From Paenalcaligenes hominis (GTDB lineage Bacteria; Pseudomonadota; Gammaproteobacteria; Burkholderiales; Burkholderiaceae_B): a stretch of DNA of 64,000 nucleotides. The notes below the pieces were generated by a model. The model was not told the origin of the DNA, ran no database searches, and saw only the letters and a program-made list of their open reading frames with translations. Made by a program: the position numbers and the translations under genes. Of this stretch, positions 17,701-26,800 are shown piece after piece; the first letter of the stretch is position 1; every line of letters starts with the position of its first letter. Where the stretch lies: the NCBI RefSeq assembly GCF_011927625.1, contig NZ_JAATIZ010000003.1, positions 248,001-312,000 of the forward strand, in the 5' to 3' direction.

Positions 17701-19131
17701 ATGTCTTTTGAAACCCTAGGTTTGGCTGCTCCTTTATTATCTGCTTTACAGAAAGCGGGCTTTTCCGAGCCTACCTCTGTTCAGTCTTCCTCTATTCCTA
17801 AAGCCCTAGAAGGCCATGATTTAATGGTGTCGGCACAAACAGGTAGTGGAAAAACAGCAGCATTTATGCTGCCAGCGCTGAACAAAATTTTGGCTAATCC
17901 ACCTAAACAACGTGGTGTATCCGTGTTGGTATTGGCTCCTACACGCGAGCTCGCCATGCAGGTGGGTGAAGCCGCTAAAACCTATGCCTCACAGTGTCGC
18001 GATTTACGAGTGGCGGTAGTGGTAGGTGGGATGCCTTATGGTGCCCAACTTAAAGCCTTATCCCGTCGTGTTGACGTATTAGTCGCCACGCCAGGTCGCT
18101 TAATGGACCACATCCAAGCTAAGCGCGTTAAGCTCAACACCGTTCACACTTTAGTTCTTGACGAAGCCGATCGTATGCTTGATATGGGCTTTATCGAAGA
18201 CATTGAAAGCATCGTAGCACGCACGCCTTCTGATCGTCAGACATTGTTGTTCTCTGCCACCCTCGATGGCACAGTAGCCGATTTAGCTAGCCAAATGATG
18301 AGCAACCCCTTGTCCATCGAGGTGTCAGGTCATCGTGAAAAACACGCCAATATTACTCAAGCGTTGCTGTACGCAGATAACGCTGAGCATAAAATGCGTT
18401 TACTTGATCATTTGTTGCGTGACTCAAGCTTGGGCCAAGCTATTGTGTTCACCGCCACTAAGCGTGGTGCAGATGACCTAGCCGAGCATTTAGCAGATGA
18501 AGGCTTTGCGGCGGGTGCATTGCATGGCGATATGAACCAACGCCAACGAACACGCACATTAAGTTTGCTTCAAAAGGGTCGTTTACGTGTGTTGGTTGCC
18601 ACTGACGTAGCGGCACGCGGTATTGATGTGCAAGGCATTAGCCATGCGATTAACTTCGATTTGCCCATGCAAGCCGAAGACTATACCCACCGTATTGGCC
18701 GTACAGGTCGGGCCGGTAAAGACGGCTTAGCCTTTACTTTAGCAAATGTATCTGAGCGTCACAAAGTGCGTCGCATCGAGCATTTTATTGGGCAGCCTAT
18801 TCCTGTGGAAACCATTCCCGGTTTAGAACCCACTCGTGTAGCGCGTCCTACCTATAAAGCACGTAAAAGTAATGGTGGTGGTCGTCGTCCAGCCTTTAAC
18901 AATGGCGCGCCGAAGAAATTTGGTGATGGCGAGTCTCGTGACACCCGTCCAAGCCGTCCAGTCCGTGCCGGTGAAGGGCCAGCCGCAGGGCGTGGTGACC
19001 AAGACAGCCGTAAGCCACGTCGTGGTGATCGCAGTGGTAAACCTTCTGCTCGTCCTACCGGTCGTCCAGGTAATTTTTCCGGAAAACCGCGTTCAGGTGG
19101 TCGTAGCTCCAGTCGTGCTGCTGCTCACTAA
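17701..19131 (+). CDS. rhlE: DEAD-box ATP-dependent RNA helicase RhlE
   Basis: A 476-residue RNA helicase. Motif I AQTGSGKT is at 45-52, Ia PTREL at 80-84, II DEAD at 154-157, III SAT near 185, followed by ATDVAARGIDV and HRIGRTGRAG. A basic, Gly/Arg/Pro-rich tail of about 100 residues follows, typical of RhlE-type RNA tethering. The ORF can be extended upstream to a TTG at 17674, but the ATG at 17701 (MSFETLGL) has a better site (AAAGG) and fits the family N-terminus, so it was chosen. Roles in the family are ribosome assembly and RNA turnover. Confidence 0.95.
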   Translation: MSFETLGLAAPLLSALQKAGFSEPTSVQSSSIPKALEGHDLMVSAQTGSGKTAAFMLPALNKILANPPKQRGVSVLVLAPTRELAMQVGEAAKTYASQCRDLRVAVVVGGMPYGAQLKALSRRVDVLVATPGRLMDHIQAKRVKLNTVHTLVLDEADRMLDMGFIEDIESIVARTPSDRQTLLFSATLDGTVADLASQMMSNPLSIEVSGHREKHANITQALLYADNAEHKMRLLDHLLRDSSLGQAIVFTATKRGADDLAEHLADEGFAAGALHGDMNQRQRTRTLSLLQKGRLRVLVATDVAARGIDVQGISHAINFDLPMQAEDYTHRIGRTGRAGKDGLAFTLANVSERHKVRRIEHFIGQPIPVETIPGLEPTRVARPTYKARKSNGGGRRPAFNNGAPKKFGDGESRDTRPSRPVRAGEGPAAGRGDQDSRKPRRGDRSGKPSARPTGRPGNFSGKPRSGGRSSSRAAAH

Positions 19132-19146
19132 TTACTGTTAGTAACC

Positions 19147-19178
19147 AAAAGGCCTCGTTAATTAACGAGGCCTTTTTT
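19147..19178. terminator. Bidirectional terminator between rhlE and dctM
   Basis: Near-perfect palindrome: GGCCTCGTTAA / TTAACGAGGCC with A-run before and T-run after. It separates two convergent genes and can act on both transcripts. Confidence 0.92.
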
Positions 19179-19184
19179 GTTGGG

Positions 19185-20504
19185 TTAGCGTATTAAATTA
19201 GGCAAACCAACGGCGAGCCAAGGCACAGTGAAAACTAACACCAGCACAAGAATTTCGATGACTAGGAATGGAACGGCAGCACGATAAATCTGTGGAAGTC
19301 GTATTGAGCTGGGGGCTACGCTTTGCATCACAATCAAGAGCAAGCCAAAAGGAGGTGTGAGTAAGCCGATTTCTAGCGCAATCAGAATCATCACTCCTAA
19401 CCAGACAGGTTCGACCCCTGCAGCATGGGCTAACGGCATAAAAAACGGCAGAGCAATCATCATCATGCTGACTTGATCCAACACCATACCTAGCACCAGC
19501 AAGATCAGCAGCATGCTAATAACCAAAATAGCCGGGTTTAGTCCCATACTTTTAACTAAACCTAAAAAGCCAGCGCTGGCGCCAGAAAAACTGAGCAGCT
19601 GTGCAAAGGTCGTAGAGGCAGCGAGTATGAACAAAATAACGACCGACACCTTGGCGGTTTCAATGAGGCTAGTCCATAGCGCTTTCCATGTGAGCGCACG
19701 GTAAAAACAGGTAGCAATCACTGAAGCGGTTACCCCTATTGCTGCGGATTCAGTAGGCGAGGCCCAGCCAGCCAGCATAGAGCCGACTACGGCAATAAAA
19801 ATACCTAATAAGGGCACAACATCAGAGAAAAAAGGTTTCCATTTTTCCCAGCCCTGTACTGGGTTCTCGTCCTCAGGGGTAGAAGGCGCATCTTGAGGGC
19901 GCAGACGGCTTCTAATAATGACATAGCCTAAAAAGCCCGCCGCCATGATTAACCCAGGTAAGATCCCTCCGATCAGGAGCCGTTCAATTGAGATTCCCGC
20001 TAAGCTGCCTAGCATCACGGCTAAGGCTGAAGGTGGGATCAACATGGCAATTCCACCTACTGCCATGATAGGCCCCATGGACATAGTGGGGTGGTAACCG
20101 CGGCGCTGCATTTCTGGCATCATCACGCCCCCCATCATGGCGGTATTCGCGATAGAAGAGCCAGATAGCGTGGCAAAAGTCGTGCCACCTAAAATGCTGA
20201 CAATAGATAACTTGCCCGGCACACGTGAAATTAAGCGCTCGATAGCATTAATGGCTTTAAAGGCCAACCCGGTATGAAACAGCACCTCTCCCATCAAGAC
20301 AAATAAAGGAATGGGCGTCAGCGCAAAGCTAGTCACTGATGACGTCGTGTTTCGAACCCATTGGGCTAAACCGGCCTCCTGACCTAAAAACACCCAAGCG
20401 CCAATCAAATTGACTGCTAAAAAAGCAAAAACGACAGGTGTGCCCATGGCCATAAAAAAGAACAGAGCCCCGAGCATTAATAAGAGTGCAGATTGCCATT
20501 CCAT
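19185..20504 (-). CDS. dctM: TRAP transporter large permease (DctM)
   Basis: A 439-residue, 12-TM subunit of a sodium-driven TRAP carboxylate transporter. Family signatures: GLAFKAINAIERLISRVPG near 74-92, SGSSIANTAMMGGVMMPEM near 114-132, GSMLAGWASPTESAA near 240-254 and LTPPFGLLL near 391-399. It begins 2 bp after the dctQ stop with AAAGAGGT inside the dctQ end, so translation is coupled. Substrate cannot be read from the permease. Confidence 0.95.
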   Translation of the reverse strand: MEWQSALLLMLGALFFFMAMGTPVVFAFLAVNLIGAWVFLGQEAGLAQWVRNTTSSVTSFALTPIPLFVLMGEVLFHTGLAFKAINAIERLISRVPGKLSIVSILGGTTFATLSGSSIANTAMMGGVMMPEMQRRGYHPTMSMGPIMAVGGIAMLIPPSALAVMLGSLAGISIERLLIGGILPGLIMAAGFLGYVIIRSRLRPQDAPSTPEDENPVQGWEKWKPFFSDVVPLLGIFIAVVGSMLAGWASPTESAAIGVTASVIATCFYRALTWKALWTSLIETAKVSVVILFILAASTTFAQLLSFSGASAGFLGLVKSMGLNPAILVISMLLILLVLGMVLDQVSMMMIALPFFMPLAHAAGVEPVWLGVMILIALEIGLLTPPFGLLLIVMQSVAPSSIRLPQIYRAAVPFLVIEILVLVLVFTVPWLAVGLPNLIR

Positions 20505-20506
20505 AA

Positions 20507-21010
20507 TTAGACGACCTCTTTGCGTGAAAAGTCGTTATAGAGACGACGTAAAAACTCTACTGTTAATAAGGCAGAGCCAATTAAAAGCGGGATGCTAAGC
20601 CACCACTCGGGAAAGATAAGCTCTTTAAACACGACGCTGCCTTGGTGGTGCGAATCTTGTAAAACACTCCACGATTGCCAAGCCAAAACAGCGCAGACAA
20701 AAAAGCCTAATGCATTGCAAAACACGGCTAAAACGCGTTGTATGGGAGGCGGAAAAAGGTTGGCGACTACATCAATACGGATATGGCCGCCCTGATAGAG
20801 TAGCCAAGGTGCTGCAATAAACGTTGCTACCATCAGCATATATTCAGTGATTTCTACACTGGCGGGGATGAGATCAATATCTAGATTGCGTAGCAGTACG
20901 TCTAAGGTCACCAATACACTCATTAGGCCAAAGGTGATAGCAGAAAACGCCCCACAACACGACATCAATACGTGATAGGGGCCCGCTGCTCGGGGCGCAG
21001 GAAGAGACAT
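20507..21010 (-). CDS. dctQ: TRAP transporter small permease (DctQ)
   Basis: A 167-residue protein with four TM segments, the usual DctQ size. Family features include the first-helix LMSVLVTLDVLLRN and APWLLYQGGHIRIDVVANLFP near 80-100. It partners DctM and the binding protein DctP. A good AAAGGAC site precedes the ATG. It follows dctP after 88 bp that contain a hairpin. Confidence 0.92.
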   Translation of the reverse strand: MSLPAPRAAGPYHVLMSCCGAFSAITFGLMSVLVTLDVLLRNLDIDLIPASVEITEYMLMVATFIAAPWLLYQGGHIRIDVVANLFPPPIQRVLAVFCNALGFFVCAVLAWQSWSVLQDSHHQGSVVFKELIFPEWWLSIPLLIGSALLTVEFLRRLYNDFSRKEVV

Positions 21011-21044
21011 GCTTTGTCCTTTCGGTAGAGTAATAAAAGGTCAA

Positions 21045-21072
21045 AAGGCATCTGCGACGTCGAAGATGCCTT
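21045..21072 (-). terminator. Hairpin between dctP and dctQ
   Basis: 8-bp stem AAGGCATC / GATGCCTT with a GC-rich 12-nt loop that itself contains GACGTC. No T-run. Positioned between the binding-protein gene and the membrane subunits, as in the tct operon. Confidence 0.6.
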
Positions 21073-21098
21073 AAGTGGAGCGTGATGCCATACAGGAC

Positions 21099-22067
21099 TT
21101 AGTCACGGCCAAACAGTTTTTCTATATCGGCGGCATTATTTGGGCTAACTTTATGAATATTTTCCCAACCGGCGGTATAGGCTTTATTGAGCAGGTCGGT
21201 AGCGGCTGCCTCAGAAAGAGAAATCACTTCAATGCCTGCGTCTTCTTGACGTTTTTTCTCTTTTTCACCGCGTTCAAGTTCAGGTTGATTTAAGGACTCT
21301 ACCCATTCCACTTGTTTTTGCAGAAAGGATTTTTGCTCGTCATTCAGCTTTTCCCAGCTGTTTTTATTGATAAAAAAGCTGACCTCAACGTTATAAAAGC
21401 CGGGTTCGACCCGGTATTTGGTTTTTTCCTGCCAGCCAAGGTCTAATAAGCCCACCGATGGCCAACCGTAGCCATCTACTACCCCGCGCTCTAAGGCGGT
21501 GTAGGTTTCACCGGGGGAGATTTGTAAAGCGGTGGCGCCTAAATTGCGTAATAATGCTAAATAAACGGGTGTGCTGCGGATCTTAAACCCTTTTAAATCA
21601 GCCTTATCGATGGGTTTATTGACGTATAGGTGGTACTGCAAGCCGTCAGTGACACGAGCTAGCCAAATCATATTGGATTTGTCTGTATGGATTTGATTCA
21701 TTAGGTCGTAGCCGCCATTGGCACGCAGCTCATCCATACGGCGATCCGTGAGCGTCATAGCTAAGGCTTCGGGTACAAGGTTGGCGTGAAACACAGCGCT
21801 AGTATTAGCAAAATCAACCACACCAGACCGCACTGCATTACCCACTTCAAAAGTGGGTATGGCCTCTGGGCCGCCGATGACTTGAATCTGTAAAAGGCCT
21901 TTGCCTTCTTCGTTCACTTTTTCTACAAACTGTTCGAAGCGCTCGTTAAAAAAAGTGTCTTTGCCGAAAGCGGATACGGCTTTAAGCGTGGTTTGTTCCG
22001 CATTAGCGCCCCAGGCGCCAAAACACAATGCCAAGCCTAATAGCAATTTAGAGGTCTGTTTAAGCAT
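21099..22067 (-). CDS. dctP: TRAP transporter substrate-binding protein (DctP family)
   Basis: A 322-residue periplasmic binding protein. The Sec signal peptide (about 1-23, ending GANA) is followed by the mature start EQTTLKAVSAFGKDTFFNE. Typical DctP features are GFKIRSTPVYLALLRNLGA near 150-168, with the Arg that grips the ligand carboxylate, and ALERGVVDGYGWP near 183-195. It leads dctP-dctQ-dctM. Its promoter region (22068-22255) contains a long perfect palindrome at 22104-22133, so expression is probably regulated. No dedicated regulator gene is adjacent. Ligand probably a carboxylic acid. Confidence 0.94.
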   Translation of the reverse strand: MLKQTSKLLLGLALCFGAWGANAEQTTLKAVSAFGKDTFFNERFEQFVEKVNEEGKGLLQIQVIGGPEAIPTFEVGNAVRSGVVDFANTSAVFHANLVPEALAMTLTDRRMDELRANGGYDLMNQIHTDKSNMIWLARVTDGLQYHLYVNKPIDKADLKGFKIRSTPVYLALLRNLGATALQISPGETYTALERGVVDGYGWPSVGLLDLGWQEKTKYRVEPGFYNVEVSFFINKNSWEKLNDEQKSFLQKQVEWVESLNQPELERGEKEKKRQEDAGIEVISLSEAAATDLLNKAYTAGWENIHKVSPNNAADIEKLFGRD

Positions 22068-22103
22068 GTCTCATCCTAATGGGGTGTAGGGATAACTATT
22101 AAG

Positions 22104-22133
22104 GGTAATATATTTAGTCTTAAATATATTACC
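22104..22133. promoter_or_regulatory. Perfect 13-bp-arm palindrome upstream of the TRAP operon
   Basis: Arms GGTAATATATTTA / TAAATATATTACC separated by GTCT, about 37 bp before the dctP ATG. The size, symmetry and AT-rich core suit a dimeric repressor site overlapping the promoter. The regulator is unknown; no regulator gene adjoins. Confidence 0.6.
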
Positions 22134-22255
22134 TTTTAACTAAAGCTTTTTCTGCATAGGGTTTATACGAACTACGTAGAGGGTGCGTCGATAGAGGTGA
22201 GTGAGAGCAGACACACTATAATAGGAGCCTTCTGTACAGGGAATGGACTGAACTT

Positions 22256-22510
22256 ATGACTATTTTTTTGGTGACAGGGCTGGCTTTTTTATTAACGGGA
22301 TGTCAGCGCGCACCGTCGTTTAGTATTGGAGGGGCTTATTTCCCTGCTTGGCTAGTGTTTGCACTGGCTTCCGTTGTCGTGACCTTAGTGGTGCGAGGGG
22401 TGTTAATACGGCTCGGTGTGGACGATGCCTTGCGCTATAAGCCAGTACTCTACATTGGGCTGATGGTCATGTTTTGCTTGGCAGCGTTATTACTTTTTTT
22501 TGTATACTAA
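22256..22510 (+). CDS. ytcA: YtcA-family small membrane lipoprotein
   Basis: An 84-residue protein. Its signal sequence ends in a lipobox (F-L-L-T-G-C, Cys16), followed by C-Q-R-A-P-S-F and two TM helices (about 30-48 and 62-82). This is the pattern of YtcA, encoded directly before mdtN-mdtO-mdtP in E. coli. Here too an HlyD-type gene begins 9 bp after its stop, which supports the assignment. Its role in the efflux system is not established. Confidence 0.8.
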   Translation: MTIFLVTGLAFLLTGCQRAPSFSIGGAYFPAWLVFALASVVVTLVVRGVLIRLGVDDALRYKPVLYIGLMVMFCLAALLLFFVY

Positions 22511-22519
22511 CTAACCTTT

Positions 22520-23596
22520 ATGACCGATACCGATTTAACCCAAGCGCCTCATGCCGCTCAAAGTAAAAAAACACTAGCGCTCGTGCTTGTTGTGGTGGTG
22601 CTTATGGTGGTTGCTGTTTTAGCCTACATCAATTGGCAAAAAACCCACCTCAACCCCATGTCAGAAGACGCGACTATTACTACCGAAGGGGTGCAAATTG
22701 TCAGCGCTGTGCCAGGTCGTATCAACGAGTTGCTCATCGAAGAAGGGCAATATGTCGAAAAGGGGCAACTCTTGCTCACCCTTGATCCCGAGGTATATGA
22801 GCTGCGTGTAGCGCAAGCTAAAGCAGAGTTGGCGCTTGCAGAGGCATTACTTGATTCCAAGCAGCGTGTCGTGTTGGCGCAGTCGCATAATGCCACCATC
22901 ACGAACGAGCAAATAGACCGCGCTCAAGCCAATTTAGCCTTGGCAAAGCAAACCCAAGCCCGCTTAGCTACCTTAGCCCCCAAAGGGTATGTACCCAAGC
23001 AGCAGTTAGACGAAGCCACAACGGTACGCCGCGATGCAGAGATTTCATTGCGCCAAGCCCTAGAGCAAGCAGATGCTGCCCAGGCGCTGGTAGACAACAC
23101 GGATGCAGAATTGGCAATGGTGGAAATGCGCAAAGCAGGTCTAGCGATGGCAGAGCGTGCGCTACGCGATACCCGATTGTACGCACCCCATTCAGGTCGT
23201 GTAGTGGGGCTCAACATGATGACAGGCGAGCACTTAATGCCAGAAATGAGTGTGTTTACTCTCCTAAGCACCGAGCACTGGTATGCGGCGGCCATGTACA
23301 AAGAAAACACCTTATCGACCATCCAACCCGGTCAGTGTGCCGATGTGTATGTAATGAGTAATCCGCAGGTACGGATTCAAGGCAAAGTGCAAAGCATTGG
23401 TTGGGGCGTCACTGCCACCGATATGATTGAGTTACCCCGCCAAGTCCCTTATGTACAAAAATCCATGAACTGGGTACGCGTAGCACAGCGCTTTCCCGTG
23501 CGCATTCAACTAGAAATGACCCCCGAGCTCGAACCCTATGTACGTAAAGGGGTTTCGACGACTACCATTATTCATAGTGGATCGCAGTGTGAATAA
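22520..23596 (+). CDS. HlyD-family membrane fusion protein, MdtN-like
   Basis: A 358-residue periplasmic adaptor. One N-terminal TM (about 19-41) precedes the first lipoyl half (VSAVPGRINELLIEEGQYVEKGQLLLTLDP, about 61-90), a long alpha-helical hairpin (about 95-215) and the second lipoyl half plus beta-barrel (LYAPHSGRVVGLNMMTGE). It would bridge the FUSC-type inner-membrane protein encoded next and an outer-membrane channel. Its stop overlaps the likely start of the next gene, indicating coupling. E. coli MdtN is the closest known arrangement. Confidence 0.88.
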   Translation: MTDTDLTQAPHAAQSKKTLALVLVVVVLMVVAVLAYINWQKTHLNPMSEDATITTEGVQIVSAVPGRINELLIEEGQYVEKGQLLLTLDPEVYELRVAQAKAELALAEALLDSKQRVVLAQSHNATITNEQIDRAQANLALAKQTQARLATLAPKGYVPKQQLDEATTVRRDAEISLRQALEQADAAQALVDNTDAELAMVEMRKAGLAMAERALRDTRLYAPHSGRVVGLNMMTGEHLMPEMSVFTLLSTEHWYAAAMYKENTLSTIQPGQCADVYVMSNPQVRIQGKVQSIGWGVTATDMIELPRQVPYVQKSMNWVRVAQRFPVRIQLEMTPELEPYVRKGVSTTTIIHSGSQCE

Positions 23597-25292
23597 GACA
23601 GAGACGCTTTGGCAACGGGTATGGCATGATTTGCAGCCGTACGAAGGGCGTTGGTCGCAAACGTGGCGTATTGCGTTGTTGTGTATGGTGACCGCAGCGG
23701 TCTCCATCACTTATGGCATTCCCGAGGCGTCAATCAGTTGTTATGTGCTGTTTTTTGTGATGAAGTCTGACGCTGCCGAGTCATCCGTCATGGCATTGGC
23801 TTTGGTCGTGTTGGTCAGTTTGATCGTGGCGGCATTGATTGGGTTAATTCAAATTACTATCGATTCGCCTGTAACACGTATCATTTGGCTGTTAGGTAGC
23901 TCGGTGGTTTTCATGTTTTTAGGGGTTAGCAGCGCACTGGGGCCATTGGGCGGCATCATCGCTTTAGTGATAGCTTTTGTGTTGACCCTGCTTTCCTATA
24001 TCCCTATTGGCGAGCTAGCGACACGGGCCGTTTTGTATGCGTGGTTAATGGTAGCCATGCCGATGGGCTTACTGCTGATTGCATCGCTACTCATCGGTCG
24101 CAATCCGCGCACGTTGCTCTTGCAGGAAATGGCGACTCGCCTCGAGTACGCGGCGGAGATCTTGCAGCAGGGCAGCGCTTGCTCTGAACAAGCCCACGAA
24201 AACGTATTAACAGGCATTGCTCAACAACAAAAGCGCGTGCGGTGGGTGGCTTTGTTTCATTTAGCCCCTCGATATTGGCAGCCTTGGTATGCGCATGCGG
24301 TCCTACAAAGCTATGGCGTCTTGCTGGCCGCTTATCGTTGGGCTCAATCCCAACCCCAGCCCACTGAGCATACCCATCGTTTGGCACAGTCTTGTCGCCA
24401 AGCCGCCCAGCAGCTGCGCCAGCAACAGCGCCCCCATCAACTGGGCTTAACAGAGCTTGGGCCGTTTGCCTCTGCGCACCTTAATACCGTAAGTAATCTA
24501 TTGCAGCAGCTTGCTGATACCGCAAGCCCAGAGCGCATTCCTAAAGACAAAACGTCTTTTTTTGTGGCGGATGCCTTTAGTAATCCGGCTTATGTGCGTA
24601 TTGCGCTGCAAACCACTTTAGCGGCTTTATTGTGTTATTTGTTTTACAGCGCAGCACAGTGGGATGGCATTCATACAGCACTTATTACCTGTTATATCGT
24701 AGGCTTAAGCAACACGGGTGAAACCTTACATAAAATGCTCTTACGCATTATTGGGTGTTTAATTGGTGTAGCCATAACAGTCGTGTATTGGTACGTGTTT
24801 ATCCCTCATATCACCTCCATCGGTGCCTTAATGCTTGCCGTGTTTTTGGTGTGTTTACTGGCGGCATGGGTGGTGTTAGGGTCAGAGCGCATTTCCTATG
24901 CAGGTCTACAAATTGCCTTTGCTTTTTTATTAATCAATTTGACTGCCGGTGGCCCCAGTGTGGATATGGACATGGCACGTGACCGAATTATAGGTATTTT
25001 GTTAGGCAATATCATGATGTACGGGTTTTTTACCTATCTGTGGCCAAATAGCATTATGCAGTTTGTGCAAAAAAATCTGAATCAAGCAAACGAAGCCTTG
25101 CAGCAGCAGGATCAGGCGCCAACGTTAACAGCGGCCATATGGCACGCTGCTAATGCGGCCCAAGCGCTTGAAACGGCGCGCTATCAACTGGATTTAGCGC
25201 ATTTAGAACCTAAATCACTACGCGCTACCCCTGAAGAACTTCAAGCACAACGTGCACAGTGGCAAGCTACCCAACACCGGTTATTCAGCTAA
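23589..25292 (+). CDS. FUSC-family inner-membrane efflux protein, MdtO-like
   Basis: A protein of about 567 residues with two blocks of membrane helices (near residues 20-160 and 335-500) separated by a cytoplasmic helical region, the FUSC/aromatic-acid exporter layout. The reading frame is open back to an ATG at 23538, but that overlaps the adaptor gene by 59 nt; the GTG at 23589 overlaps its stop by only 8 nt and is preferred (a GTG at 23577 is also possible). It is somewhat shorter than E. coli MdtO. Its 3' end overlaps the convergent outer-membrane gene by 12 nt. Substrate unknown. Confidence 0.85.
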   Translation: MNKTETLWQRVWHDLQPYEGRWSQTWRIALLCMVTAAVSITYGIPEASISCYVLFFVMKSDAAESSVMALALVVLVSLIVAALIGLIQITIDSPVTRIIWLLGSSVVFMFLGVSSALGPLGGIIALVIAFVLTLLSYIPIGELATRAVLYAWLMVAMPMGLLLIASLLIGRNPRTLLLQEMATRLEYAAEILQQGSACSEQAHENVLTGIAQQQKRVRWVALFHLAPRYWQPWYAHAVLQSYGVLLAAYRWAQSQPQPTEHTHRLAQSCRQAAQQLRQQQRPHQLGLTELGPFASAHLNTVSNLLQQLADTASPERIPKDKTSFFVADAFSNPAYVRIALQTTLAALLCYLFYSAAQWDGIHTALITCYIVGLSNTGETLHKMLLRIIGCLIGVAITVVYWYVFIPHITSIGALMLAVFLVCLLAAWVVLGSERISYAGLQIAFAFLLINLTAGGPSVDMDMARDRIIGILLGNIMMYGFFTYLWPNSIMQFVQKNLNQANEALQQQDQAPTLTAAIWHAANAAQALETARYQLDLAHLEPKSLRATPEELQAQRAQWQATQHRLFS

Positions 25293-26738
25293 GGCGTCGG
25301 CGCTTTCTATTTGCCCCATCATAAAAGCCAAATGAGAGGAAGCAATGAGTACGGCCGCATGTGCAGTGGCATGGGCTTGAGCCGCTTCAAGCAAGGCATT
25401 CGAGGTTTCTGTAGCTAACATCATGCTCGTTAAGCCCACCTCGTAAGATTCTTGAGCAGCGCTATGAGTTATTTGCGTGGCCTCAAGCAGCGCTTGCGAG
25501 GCCTCGTACGCTTCGATGGCTGTGCGTAGTGCATTAGCCGCAATATGAATTTCTCGCCAGGCTGCATGTTGCGTTTGCTCGAAAATATCCCGAGCTGCTT
25601 GGGCCTTAGATTGCGCAGCGTAAAGCCGTTGGCGACGTAAACCCCCATCATAGAGCGGCACAGTCATGCCCAAAAATACCGCATTGCCTTTGACTGTAGG
25701 GCTAGTTTGAAGCGCATTATTAAAATTTAATGATGCACTGCCTGTAGCGGCAACGGCAAGTAAGCCCACCGCTGGACGGTAATCGGCTTTGACTAACTCG
25801 ACGCCCTGTTCCGCGGCACGCGCAGCGGCATCGGCGGCCAATAAATCAGGGCGGTAGGCTAACGCCGCCTGAAGTGCTTCCTCTGAAGGTAACTGTTTCA
25901 AAGCAGGCAAAGGGCGCTCAGCACTGCTTTGCACTTGAATGGATGTATTAGGCGGTAGCCCCATTGCCCCCAGTAGCGCATTGTAGTGATCGCGTTCAGC
26001 CCCTTGTTTTTGTACCCATAGCAAACGGGCTTGAGCCTGGAGTTGTTTGGCTTGTGCTATGTCAATGCGCGTTCCTACACCCGAATCAAAGCGAGCTTGC
26101 GCCGCCTCTACTAAGGCGCCTGATTGAGTAAAGTGGGCCTGAGCTAACCGTGTTTTTTGTCGAGCGGCATCGTATTCAAAATACGTGCGCGCCACATTGA
26201 AAATAATAAGCTGATGGGCGGTAGTAAATTTTGCATGTTGGGCTGCACTCAGCTCTACAGCTGCTTTGTGCGCGGCATCTCGTCGGCCAAAGTCAAACAA
26301 TAGCCAAGACAGAGTCAGTGCCGGCACCACCCCATGAGCCGTGTTTTTAGATCGAGTTTCTATATCTAATAAATGCGCCAGCTCGATGTTGTGTTGGTTA
26401 TGAAAAGATTGCCTACCCGCAATAACACTGGCGGTGATGCTAGGCAGGTACGTGGCCTTTACCATACCAGCAGCCAGGGCAGCCTGTTCGGCTTCTTGCC
26501 AAGCGACTCGAGTAGCTGGATTATGCAGTTGGGCTACATGGATGAGTTCAGCTAAGGTGTATTCATGGTGGGCATCAATGGCTTCAATAGGCCGAATCTG
26601 AGCAAATTGAGGGTGTGGAGCTTGGGTGATCTCAGGTGTAAGGGGAGCAACTGAGGCCCGGCTGGACGATGGGTTGTCGAGATGAGCACAGCCGGTAACC
26701 AAACCAATACCAAGTAGAAACAGAAGTTTTGGACCCAT
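25281..26738 (-). CDS. Outer-membrane efflux lipoprotein (TolC/NodT family)
   Basis: A protein of about 485 residues. The ATG at 26738 gives a clean lipoprotein signal (MGPKLLFLLGIGLVTGC, lipidated Cys17); an upstream GTG at 26780 would spoil the signal peptide. Two OEP repeats of long helices follow (YTLAELIHVAQLHNP start; LLALAYRPDLLAADAAARAA in the second). It would be the MdtP-like exit channel for the adjacent adaptor/FUSC pair, but it lies on the opposite strand, tail-to-tail with the FUSC gene and downstream of an araC-type gene. It may therefore be regulated separately from its partners. Confidence 0.88.
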   Translation of the reverse strand: MGPKLLFLLGIGLVTGCAHLDNPSSSRASVAPLTPEITQAPHPQFAQIRPIEAIDAHHEYTLAELIHVAQLHNPATRVAWQEAEQAALAAGMVKATYLPSITASVIAGRQSFHNQHNIELAHLLDIETRSKNTAHGVVPALTLSWLLFDFGRRDAAHKAAVELSAAQHAKFTTAHQLIIFNVARTYFEYDAARQKTRLAQAHFTQSGALVEAAQARFDSGVGTRIDIAQAKQLQAQARLLWVQKQGAERDHYNALLGAMGLPPNTSIQVQSSAERPLPALKQLPSEEALQAALAYRPDLLAADAAARAAEQGVELVKADYRPAVGLLAVAATGSASLNFNNALQTSPTVKGNAVFLGMTVPLYDGGLRRQRLYAAQSKAQAARDIFEQTQHAAWREIHIAANALRTAIEAYEASQALLEATQITHSAAQESYEVGLTSMMLATETSNALLEAAQAHATAHAAVLIASSHLAFMMGQIESADALAE

Positions 26739-26800
26739 TGATAACGCCTTAAAATAAGAGCAACCAGACAGAAAATGCACATAAGCAGCGAGATGGCATT

